A stretch of DNA of 10,321 nt, from positions 1-10,321 of the forward strand of contig DASTGO010000334.1 of NCBI GenBank assembly GCA_035719045.1, in the 5' to 3' direction. The number at the start of each line of letters is the position of its first letter. Positions within the stretch are counted from its first letter, which is position 1. The stretch comes from DASTGO01 sp035719045 (GTDB taxonomy: Bacteria; Actinomycetota; Actinomycetes; Actinomycetales; Kineosporiaceae). The notes under the pieces were generated by a model that worked only from the letters and a program-made list of their open reading frames with translations, ran no database searches and was not told the DNA's origin. The translations under genes were made by a program, and so were the position numbers. Positions 1 to 5,410 of the stretch are shown here, piece after piece.

Positions 1-107
1 GGGCGTCCATGCACCGGGGCCCGCTGGCCGGGGTCGCCGCCGGGGTCGCCGGTCTGGCCGCCGTCGGGCTCGCCCGGGGCAGGCGGTCCCGCCGCGGCGC
101 CGGCTGA
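1..107 (+). CDS. C-terminal end of an unidentified protein with a hydrophobic tail segment (partial)
   Basis: The frame starting at base 3 is open from the window edge to a TGA at 105-107. It gives 34 residues: a hydrophobic Ala/Gly/Val/Leu stretch (GPLAGVAAGVAGLAAVGLA) followed by an Arg-rich end. This is what the last membrane helix and cytoplasmic basic tail of a small actinobacterial membrane protein look like, for example DUF3618-type or phage-holin-like proteins. The piece is too short to assign a family. It converges on the GH15 gene with only two bases between the stop codons, which fits a real gene end, but an accidental open frame cannot be excluded in DNA this GC-rich. Confidence 0.4.
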   Translation, partial: ASMHRGPLAGVAAGVAGLAAVGLARGRRSRRGAG

Positions 108-114
108 GCTCAGC
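103..114. terminator. 12-bp palindrome holding both convergent stop codons
   Basis: GCTGAGCTCAGC is a perfect palindrome. The plus-strand TGA (105-107) and the minus-strand TGA (complement of 110-112) both lie inside it. It could form a short hairpin in either transcript and act as a compact bidirectional terminator. There is no T-tract, so this is inference. Confidence 0.3.
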
Positions 115-1954
115 TGCCTCCGGTCCGGCTGCCGGTCCGGCTGCGACCGCGGATCGCCCCGGCCTGCTCGTCCCCGTCGAGCCCGTCGAGGCTGATCGCC
201 GTGTTGACCAGCGGGACGTGGCTGAACGCCTGCGGCAGGTTGCCCACCAGCCGGTGCGCCGTCACGTCGTACTCCTCGGTGAGCAGGCCCGTGTCGTTGC
301 GCACGCCGAGCACCCGCTCGAACACCTCGCGGGCCTCGTCCCGGCGCCCCTGCAGCAGATAGGCGTCCGCCAGCCAGAGCGTGCACGGCAGGAACGCCCC
401 CTCCGATCCCGGCAGGCCGTCGGTGTCGCCGTCGGCGTCGGGGTCGTAGCGGCGGATGAACCCCTCCCGGGACAGCTCCCGCTCGACGGCGGCGACGGTC
501 CCGGTGATCCGCGGGTCGTCCGGCGGCAGGAAGCCCACCGACGGCAGCAGGAGCAGCGCCGCGTCCAGTCCCCGGCTCCCGTAGAACTGCGTGAACGTGT
601 CCCGGTCCGCGTCGTACCCCCGGGCGCAGACCTCGTCGTGGATCTGTTGCCGCAGTGCCCTCCAGCGCTCCAGCGGACCGTCCAGGCCGAACCGCTCGAC
701 GCCCTTGACGGCCCGGTCCATCGCGGCCCAGGCCATCACCTTGCTGTGCACGAAGTGCCGGCGCCGGCCGCGGACCTCCCAGATCCCGTTGTCGGGGTCG
801 TCCCAGTGCGACTGCAGGAAGTCCAGCAGCACCCGCTGCACCTCCCAGGCATGTTCCTCGGGCGCGATGTCGTGGCTGCGGGCCTGGTGCAGGGCGTCCA
901 TCAGTTCGCCGTACACATCCAGTTGGAACTGGGCGTGGGCGGCGTTGCCGATCCGGACCGGGCGGGACTGCTCGTACCCCGGCAGCCAGTCCAGCTCGAG
1001 TTCGGTCAGCCGGCGCCGGCCGTCGATCCCGTACATGATCTGCATCTGCTCCGGACGCCCGGCCAGCGCCCGCAGCAGCCATCCCCGCCAGGCCCGGGCC
1101 TCCTCGGTGTAACCGGCGTCGAGCAGGGCGAGCAGGGTGTAGGTGGCATCGCGCAGCCAGCAGTACCGGTAGTCCCAGTTGCGCACCCCGCCGAGGTCCT
1201 CCGGCAGCGAGGCGGTGGCCGCCGCCACGATCCCGCCGCTGGGGGCGTAGGACAGGCACTTCAGCAGCAGCAGGCTGCGCACGACCGCCTCGCGGTACCG
1301 GCCCCGGTACCGGCAGCGGTCCGCCCACTCCTGCCAGCGGGTCCGGGCATGGTCCACCTCGCCGGCGGAGGACGGACCGGGCAGCGGATCGCCCACCGCG
1401 CTCCAGGCCGCCCACAGCGCCACCCGCTCACCCGTGCCCACGGTGAAGTCCGCGGTCAGCAGGTCACCTCCGGCCCGTCGATGCCGGACGTCGCCGCCGA
1501 TGAGCAGGCAGTCCGGACCGGCCGCGGCGAGCATGCCGGCATCGTGGTCGTGCAGCCAGGGGACGACGTGGCCGTAGTCGAACCGGATGGCCAGTTCGCT
1601 GTGGACCGGCACCCGCCCGCCGATCCCCTCGACGACCCGGATCAGCCGGGTGGCGCGGTCGGCCCGGTCCTTCGGCAGGGGCATGCAGTCGACGACCCGG
1701 ATCTTGCCGTCCCGGGTGCCGAACTCCGTCTCCAGGACCAGGCTGTCCCCCTGGTACCGGTGCCGGCGCTGGTGGAGTTCCCCGGCGGGGGCCAGCTGCC
1801 AGCGTCCGTGCTCCGGGCCGCCGAGCAGCGCCGCGAAACAGGCCCCGGAGTCGAACCGCGGCAGGCACAGCCAGTCCACCGAGCCGTCGACCCCGATGAC
1901 GGCGGCGCTGCGGGTGTTCCCGACGACGGCGTAGTCCTCCAGCTGCAGTGCCAT
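110..1954 (-). CDS. Glycoside hydrolase family 15 protein (glucoamylase/trehalase type)
   Basis: A complete 614-residue cytoplasmic protein without a signal peptide. GH15 enzymes release glucose from alpha-glucans, and several actinobacterial members are trehalases, so the substrate could be glucan or trehalose. The N-terminal domain (residues 1 to about 220) begins with the typical LEDYAVVGNTRSAAVIGVDG and DWLCLPRFDS motifs. The (alpha/alpha)6 barrel follows, with NWDYRYCWLRDA at 259-270 and LDWLPGYEQSRPVRIGNAA near 321-339. Glu393 in GIWEVRG and Glu560/561 in LLTEEYD sit where the general acid and base are expected. NLPQAFSHVPLVNTA is the usual C-terminal motif. The length is normal for the family. 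The ATG at 1954 follows a G-rich run (GGGGGGGTGG), an acceptable ribosome-binding site. It is divergent from a MarR regulator, which may control it. The last residues contain a duplicated SRTG from a 12-bp tandem repeat. Confidence 0.93.
   Translation of the reverse strand: MALQLEDYAVVGNTRSAAVIGVDGSVDWLCLPRFDSGACFAALLGGPEHGRWQLAPAGELHQRRHRYQGDSLVLETEFGTRDGKIRVVDCMPLPKDRADRATRLIRVVEGIGGRVPVHSELAIRFDYGHVVPWLHDHDAGMLAAAGPDCLLIGGDVRHRRAGGDLLTADFTVGTGERVALWAAWSAVGDPLPGPSSAGEVDHARTRWQEWADRCRYRGRYREAVVRSLLLLKCLSYAPSGGIVAAATASLPEDLGGVRNWDYRYCWLRDATYTLLALLDAGYTEEARAWRGWLLRALAGRPEQMQIMYGIDGRRRLTELELDWLPGYEQSRPVRIGNAAHAQFQLDVYGELMDALHQARSHDIAPEEHAWEVQRVLLDFLQSHWDDPDNGIWEVRGRRRHFVHSKVMAWAAMDRAVKGVERFGLDGPLERWRALRQQIHDEVCARGYDADRDTFTQFYGSRGLDAALLLLPSVGFLPPDDPRITGTVAAVERELSREGFIRRYDPDADGDTDGLPGSEGAFLPCTLWLADAYLLQGRRDEAREVFERVLGVRNDTGLLTEEYDVTAHRLVGNLPQAFSHVPLVNTAISLDGLDGDEQAGAIRGRSRTGSRTGGS
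121..144. repeat. Tandem 12-bp repeat in the GH15 3' end
   Basis: CGGTCCGGCTGC occurs twice without a gap (121-132 and 133-144). It is in frame and encodes a doubled Ser-Arg-Thr-Gly-type tail at the protein C-terminus, outside the catalytic domain. Confidence 0.8.
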
Positions 1955-2160
1955 CGGCCACCCCCCCGGTTCGGGACCTCGGCCGCGCCCGGGTGCGGTG
2001 CCGCCCGATCGTCGCCCTCACCCGTCCCGGTGACCGGAAACGGTCGCCGCATGCGTTCCCGCAGGGGCATTTCGGACGCGGGTCCGGTGGGGCGTCCAGG
2101 ATCGCCCGCGGCTGCGGCCCCGCTGCCCGTTGACGAGGGCATCCTCACTACCCTGGCTGC
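1955..2160. promoter_or_regulatory. Divergent GH15/MarR intergenic region
   Basis: This 206-bp stretch must hold the promoters of both flanking genes. On the plus strand TACCCT (2149-2154) lies six bases before the GTG at 2161, a spacing typical of leaderless actinobacterial mRNAs. A TTGACG at 2130-2135 would give only a 13-base spacer, so it is doubtful as the matching -35. A hairpin lies at 2028-2049 and the palindrome CGCATGCG at 2048-2055. A small GAGG/CCTC inverted repeat at 2135-2146 lies between the putative promoter boxes. I cannot see a clear MarR operator. Confidence 0.4.
2028..2049 (+). other. 9-bp hairpin with GAAA tetraloop
   Basis: The arms CGGTGACCG (2028-2036) and CGGTCGCCG (2041-2049) enclose GAAA (2037-2040). 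As plus-strand RNA this is a nine-pair stem with one G-U pair and a GNRA-type loop. Read from the minus strand, the G-U pair becomes an A-C mismatch, so the plus-strand RNA is favoured. It lies between two divergent genes, upstream of the putative MarR transcript start, so its carrier transcript is unknown. Confidence 0.4.
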
Positions 2161-2763
2161 GTGCCGCCGACGGACATGAGCGCAGGTGGGCCGGGCCCGG
2201 TCGCGCCCGTACCTGCACCCGCCGAGCAGGAACAGTTGGTCGACGCCCTGCTCATGGCCAGCCGTGCCCTGGTCGCGATCGCCGGGCGATCGCTGGCCGA
2301 GCAGGACAGCGACGTGACGCTGCCCCAGTACCGGGCTCTGGTGGTCCTCGCCTCCCGGGGGCCGCAACGGGTCGTGGACATCTCCGCCGAGCTCGGGGTG
2401 GATCCGTCCACCGGCACCCGGCTGTGCGATCGCCTGGTCCGCAAGGATCTGGTCCACCGGGAGCGGTCCGCCAGCGACCGGCGCGCGGTCCGGGTCACCC
2501 TCAGCGAGGCCGGGCGGACCCTGGTCGACCAGGTCACCCGGCGCCGCCGGGAGGCCCTCGCGCGGGTGGTGTCCTCGATGGAGGGTCCCTGGGATCCGGG
2601 GATCGCCGCGGGACTGCGCGCATTCGCCGCCGCCACGGGCGAGGTCCCCGAGGAGCAGTGGTGGATGGGCTGGGCGGTCACCGGTCACGGCGAAGGCACT
2701 GGTCACGGCGAAGACCCCGGCGGCTCGGGCGACCCCGGCGATGGGACGGTCCCGGGACCGTAG
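2161..2763 (+). CDS. MarR-family winged-helix transcriptional regulator
   Basis: A 200-residue protein from the GTG at 2161. An ATG at 2176 (MSAGG) is the alternative start, but no clear Shine-Dalgarno precedes either, and a -10-like TACCCT six bases upstream of the GTG suggests leaderless translation from 2161. The N-terminal helices (about 21-55) would form the dimer interface. The DNA-binding helix-turn-helix is about 71-101 (VVDISAELGVDPSTGTRLCD), and the wing is at 102-118 with the family hallmark SDRRAVRVTLSEAG. The C-terminus ends in a low-complexity Gly/Asp/Pro tail with a duplicated GHGE motif from an 18-nt repeat. MarR proteins usually repress a divergent or nearby gene and respond to small ligands or oxidants; here GH15 is the obvious candidate target. 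The ligand cannot be inferred. Confidence 0.88.
   Translation: MPPTDMSAGGPGPVAPVPAPAEQEQLVDALLMASRALVAIAGRSLAEQDSDVTLPQYRALVVLASRGPQRVVDISAELGVDPSTGTRLCDRLVRKDLVHRERSASDRRAVRVTLSEAGRTLVDQVTRRRREALARVVSSMEGPWDPGIAAGLRAFAAATGEVPEEQWWMGWAVTGHGEGTGHGEDPGGSGDPGDGTVPGP
2683..2713. repeat. Direct repeat in the MarR C-terminal tail
   Basis: GGTCACGGCGAAG is repeated exactly at 2683-2695 and 2701-2713, a period of 18 bases. It is in frame and produces the doubled GHGE motif in the protein tail, after the DNA-binding core. Confidence 0.8.
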
Positions 2764-2772
2764 CGGTCCCGG
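2752..2772. terminator. Hairpin whose loop is the MarR stop codon
   Basis: The arms CCGGGACCG (2752-2760) and CGGTCCCGG (2764-2772) are perfect complements, and the three-base loop is the TAG stop codon of the MarR gene. The 14-bp palindrome at 2747-2760 overlaps the left arm and offers an alternative fold. There is no T-tract, as is common for hairpin terminators in high-GC actinobacteria. Its position between convergent genes suggests that it stops transcription in both directions. Confidence 0.6.
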
Positions 2773-2791
2773 CGGCAGCCCGGCCGCTCGC

Positions 2792-2818
2792 GGTGGCAGC
2801 GGTCAGAGCAGCGCCACC
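2792..2818 (-). terminator. Inverted repeat around the DUF2157-gene stop codon
   Basis: GGTGGC (2792-2797) and GCCACC (2813-2818) flank a 15-base loop containing the minus-strand stop codon (2803-2805). It could terminate the minus-strand transcript. The stem is short, so the call is weak. Confidence 0.3.
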
Positions 2819-3951
2819 AGCACGACCACCGCGGCGGTCACAGCCAGCACGGTGACGGCGGCGACCCAACCCTCGGCGGGTGTCCCGGTGCTCCAGGCGG
2901 GTGCTGCGGCCTCGGGTTGCCGGGGCCGGCGCAGGGCGAGCACGGCCGCAGCGACCAGCAGACCACCCACCCCGAGCAGCACGGCGGCCGCCGACAGCAG
3001 TCCCGGGAAGTAGCGGGTGACCATCGCCGGCAGGACGTTGAGCGTCGCCACCGCATCGATCACCAGCAGGGGCAGGTCGCGCATCCGGACCGCGGCCACC
3101 GCCAGCGCGACCAGGGTGAGCAGGGCCAGCGGCCAGCCCCACGGTTCGGCCGCGAACACGGCGGCCAGGAAACCGCTGACCACCGCGCCGATCAGTTCGG
3201 CCTCCCGCCGCGGGCGCAGCACCCCGGCCCAGCCGAGCAGGTACCAGGCGACGCCGACCGCCCAGGCACAGGCCGACCAGGACATCTGGGAGTCGGGCAG
3301 CAGTGCCGTCGCCGCCGACACCGTGGCCACGACGCAGCCTGCCGTGGCGAGGTGCTGCAGCAGCAGGTGGTGCCGCCACCAGAGGACGCCCGCGACCAGG
3401 GCGGTTCCGGCGGCCACGAACAGTGCCTGCCGGGCCTCGTGCAGGTGCAGCACCTCCTCGGACAACAGGGCCAGGAAACCGGCGGTCAGCGCGGTGGCCA
3501 CCAGCCACAGCACCGAGCGCAACCGCATCCCGGCGGGGGTGACGATCGGGACGGCGGCCCCGGCCAGCAGGATCACCACGGCGACCCCTGCAGCCAGGGA
3601 CAGCCGGGTCAGGGTGGACAGGTCCGGCCAGAACCGGCCCGCAGCAAGTCCGACGGCGACGATGATGATGGCGCCGCCCAGGTAGCCGAGTGCTTCCGCG
3701 ACCAGCGAGCCGCGCGGCGTGCGGGGGCCGGCGGGCGGCGTGACCGGGACCAGTGGCGACGGTCCGGGATGGACCGCGAGGTCGGCGCGGATGGCTGCGG
3801 CCTGCTCGCCGGTGATGATCTGCAGGTCGACCCAGCGCTGGACCGGGTCCGGCGCGGGCGCGGTGGGGCCCTCGGCCTGGTCGGGTGGTGTGGTGGGGCC
3901 GGGTGGCCTGGTGCGGTCCGGCTGCGTGGTCCGGTCCGGTTGCGTGGTCAT
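2803..3951 (-). CDS. DUF2157-type polytopic membrane protein
   Basis: A 382-residue protein. The ATG at 3951 is chosen because GGGAGG precedes it at good spacing (GGAGGTCACC then ATG); the frame is open further upstream to 4044, but that part looks non-coding. Residues 1 to about 35 are a Pro/Thr-rich cytoplasmic leader with a doubled TTQPDR. A short soluble helix follows (VQRWVDLQIITGEQAAAIRA), matching the N-terminal signature of DUF2157 proteins. From about residue 85 onward there are roughly ten or eleven hydrophobic segments, for example YLGGAIIIVAVGLAAG and VAVVILLAGAAVPIV, ending in a final helix near the C-terminus. The molecular function of DUF2157 proteins is not established. It is convergent with the MarR gene and downstream of the peptidase gene with a 221-bp gap, so it is probably transcribed alone. 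Confidence 0.8.
   Translation of the reverse strand: MTTQPDRTTQPDRTRPPGPTTPPDQAEGPTAPAPDPVQRWVDLQIITGEQAAAIRADLAVHPGPSPLVPVTPPAGPRTPRGSLVAEALGYLGGAIIIVAVGLAAGRFWPDLSTLTRLSLAAGVAVVILLAGAAVPIVTPAGMRLRSVLWLVATALTAGFLALLSEEVLHLHEARQALFVAAGTALVAGVLWWRHHLLLQHLATAGCVVATVSAATALLPDSQMSWSACAWAVGVAWYLLGWAGVLRPRREAELIGAVVSGFLAAVFAAEPWGWPLALLTLVALAVAAVRMRDLPLLVIDAVATLNVLPAMVTRYFPGLLSAAAVLLGVGGLLVAAAVLALRRPRQPEAAAPAWSTGTPAEGWVAAVTVLAVTAAVVVLVALL
3914..3949. repeat. Tandem 18-bp repeat at the start of the DUF2157 gene
   Basis: Two adjacent 18-base units (3914-3931 and 3932-3949) differ at one base and encode TTQPDR twice directly after the initiator methionine. Confidence 0.8.
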
Positions 3952-4068
3952 GGTGACCTCCCCTCCCGGCGTCCGGATCGGGGCGGCGGTCCTGCTCCGG
4001 GCGCCCTTGCGGGCAGTTCCATGGTCGTCGGCGGAGCCCGCCACCGGGACCCAGGCGCTGCCGTCACC

Positions 4069-4110
4069 ACGCTATCCGCCCTGGTCAGGGGCTGTTTCGG
4101 GACGTACGTC
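4069..4110 (-). promoter_or_regulatory. Possible promoter/operator region of the DUF2157 gene
   Basis: Reading the minus strand, TAGCGT (complement of 4069-4074) fits the actinobacterial -10 pattern TAnnnT, about 118 bases before the ATG. The perfect palindrome GACGTACGTC (4101-4110) lies upstream of where a -35 would fall and could bind a regulator. No good -35 hexamer is visible, so this is tentative. Confidence 0.25.
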
Positions 4111-5218
4111 GACGCCCGTCGCCCGCCCGGCGCGGGCCGGATGACCCGGACGGTGGACGGTGGACGGGCCGGTCAGACCGGGCCGTGGACCAGACGGGCG
4201 AGCGTGGCCGTGACCTGTTCCGGGTCGTCGTACCAGTCCTTGGTGAGGACGTGGGCGATCTGCCAGCCGGCGGCGCGGAGGATGGCCGGATGGCTGAGCA
4301 CCCGCTCGTCGACGGTTTCGGCCGCGGTCCGGGCCGTGGTGTCGACGAGGACGGCCACCCGGTGCTCGGCCTCACCCGGACGGCGCAGGGCGAGGTCACA
4401 ACGGAAGGCGGACCGGCCGACCTGCTCGGCGACCTCGACCCCCGCCCGGCGCAGGGAGCCGGCGAGCTGTCGTGCGACCGGACCCGCCCCGGACGGACCG
4501 GATCCGGCGCCGGCGCGACCGGCGGAGGGGGCGGTCCGGGCACGGTCTCCGGATGGGTCCGTCCCCGGCTGCCCGCCGCGGGATCGGCCGCCTCCGCCTG
4601 CTGCACGTAACCGGCGGCGTCCACCTCCCGCAGCCCGGTGGCGGCCTTGACCAGGCAGGCGATCGCGACCTCGGGATCGCCGCAGGCGGCCAGTGCTCCG
4701 CGATCGGCGAACAGCTCGGTGGCGAGGTTCCACCGGCGGCCGGTCTCCAGGAACGGCTCGGGGGTGCGGGCGTCCAGGGCCAGGGCGTCGAGCATCCGGT
4801 CCGCGACGCCGTACCGGCCGCCGTCCAGGGTCCACAGCCGGTGGTGGGCGAGCTCATGCCCGAGCAGTGCGGTGAGCTCCGGATCGGTCAGCCGGTCCAG
4901 CAGATCGCCGCTCAGCGTGACCACCGCCTCCGACCGCTGGTACAGCAGGGCCGCGTTCGCCTCCGGTGCCCCCTCGAGCTGGTACACGGTGACCGGGACC
5001 TCCACCCCGAGTGCCGCGCCCGCCGCCGCCACAGCCGCACCCACCCGGGGATGGGACCGCGGGTCGAGCCGGTACGCCGTGCGGGCCAGGTCCTCGTGCA
5101 GCCCGCCAGGGTCGGCGCTGCCGGCCGCGGCGGTGAACGCCTGCCAGCCCTGCGGCTCCAGCCGGGCGAGACGTTCCGTCACGTCCACGTGATATGCCAG
5201 CGGCTGCAACCCCGTCAC
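4085..5218 (-). CDS. M48-family zinc metallopeptidase, apparently frameshifted near its 3' end
   Basis: The start is taken at the GTG at 5218: a -10-like TACAGT (complement of 5226-5231) ends seven bases before it, suggesting a leaderless mRNA; another GTG lies at 5227. From residue 1 the N-terminal region (LAYHVDVTERLARLEPQGWQ) leads to a conserved domain. It carries the zinc-peptidase motif HELAHH (H at about 121 and 125, catalytic E122), the probable third zinc ligand E168 in ELFADRGA, and THPE at 221-224. There is no signal peptide or membrane helix, unlike HtpX or Ste24, so it is a soluble intracellular M48-like protein. After THPE a Pro-rich linker runs to about 4490. The rest of this frame (to 4085) is Ser/Arg/Pro-rich and is an off-frame reading of the REase-like domain. 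The true gene product probably ends at 4173 in another frame. Substrate and pathway are unknown. Confidence 0.72.
   Translation of the reverse strand: MTGLQPLAYHVDVTERLARLEPQGWQAFTAAAGSADPGGLHEDLARTAYRLDPRSHPRVGAAVAAAGAALGVEVPVTVYQLEGAPEANAALLYQRSEAVVTLSGDLLDRLTDPELTALLGHELAHHRLWTLDGGRYGVADRMLDALALDARTPEPFLETGRRWNLATELFADRGALAACGDPEVAIACLVKAATGLREVDAAGYVQQAEAADPAAGSRGRTHPETVPGPPPPPVAPAPDPVRPGRVRSHDSSPAPCAGRGSRSPSRSAGPPSVVTSPCAVRVRPSTGWPSSSTPRPGPRPKPSTSGCSAIRPSSAPPAGRSPTSSPRTGTTTRNRSRPRSPVWSTARSDRPVHRPPSGSSGPRRAGDGRRRTSRNSP
4169..4181 (-). terminator. Near-palindrome around the REase-frame stop codon
   Basis: CCGGTC and GACCGG flank a single base and overlap the complement of the TGA at 4173-4175. 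The minus-strand RNA can extend this with GGCC/GGCC and one bulge, giving a seven-pair stem with the loop CUG. A hairpin at this stop supports 4173 as the true gene end rather than 4085. Confidence 0.35.
4173..4540 (-). pseudogene. Restriction-endonuclease-like C-terminal domain in a shifted frame
   Basis: In the frame ending with the TGA at 4173-4175, about 100 residues read as a folded domain. ARQLAGSLRRAGVEVAEQVG is followed by FRCDLALRRPGEAEHRVAVL, then LSHPAILRAAGWQIAHVLTK and DWYDDPEQV. This resembles the Vsr/MTES_1575-type REase fold found at the C-terminus of several bacterial proteins (strand with Asp, strand-rich core, GW..H..TKDW end). The Asp of CDLA and the Asp of VLVD are visible, but the usual Glu two residues before the second Asp is not, so nuclease activity is doubtful. 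There is no convincing start codon in this frame downstream of the peptidase. It is therefore best explained as the C-terminal part of the peptidase gene, displaced by a -1 shift (or one missing base) between about 4470 and 4550. Confidence 0.6.
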
Positions 5219-5410
5219 CCGGCGCACTGTAGCCGCCGGCTCCGACGACCTGAGCGATCTGCGGGGGGAGCCGACCGGGAAGCGGTGGGGATCTCCCTGA
5301 CGCCGGGATCTCCCGCTGGCAGGATGGCGGTGGCCCGATCACCCTCGGGCCGTGGACGAGGGCGCGGGCCGGCCTCTGCGGGCCCGTCACGGGCGGGGGA
5401 GTGGCGCGTC
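5219..5410. promoter_or_regulatory. Divergent region: peptidase promoter and antiporter leader
   Basis: The minus-strand -10-like TACAGT (complement of 5226-5231) would start a leaderless mRNA at the GTG at 5218; no good -35 is seen. Toward the antiporter there are two exact copies of GGGATCTCCC (5288-5297 and 5305-5314), each able to pair GGGA with TCCC, at a 17-base period. A seven-pair hairpin GGCCCGA/TCGGGCC follows at 5332-5351. The near-palindrome GCCCGT-C-ACGGGC (5382-5394) directly abuts the Shine-Dalgarno GGGGGAG (5395-5401). The antiporter promoter is not identifiable by eye. Confidence 0.4.
5288..5314. repeat. Tandem GGGATCTCCC sites
   Basis: Two identical ten-base sites at 5288-5297 and 5305-5314 lie upstream of the antiporter. 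Each has self-complementary GGGA/TCCC ends. They could be a pair of regulator-binding sites. A related partial site, GATCTCCC, occurs at 6416-6423 just after the antiporter gene. Confidence 0.35.

Noticed and set aside
2130..2135. TTGACG as the -35 box of the MarR promoter
   Set aside because: The 13-base spacer to TACCCT is too short for a typical housekeeping promoter, so it was not called as a promoter element.
218..2179. Long open frame on the plus strand (about 650 codons) opposite the GH15 gene
   Set aside because: It is antisense to a clear GH15 gene, is rich in Pro/Arg/Gln/His without domain motifs, and is open only because high GC content removes stop codons.
4085..4172. C-terminal tail of the peptidase open frame down to 4085
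   Set aside because: It is Ser/Arg/Pro-rich off-frame sequence beyond the REase-frame stop at 4173, where a hairpin also suggests the gene end.
2917..4650. Long plus-strand open frame across the DUF2157 gene and REase-like region
   Set aside because: It has low-complexity Gly/Gln/Arg/His composition, no recognisable domain, and lies opposite better-supported minus-strand genes.
4541..4835. ATG at 4835 as an independent start for the REase-like frame
   Set aside because: From 4835 to about 4540 this frame is an Arg/Gly-rich off-frame reading of the peptidase core (it overlaps ELFADRGA), so it is not coding there.
4472..5410. Upstream open extension of the antiporter frame
   Set aside because: It runs antisense to the peptidase. 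The ATG at 5411 has a ribosome-binding site and begins the first membrane helix of the family.
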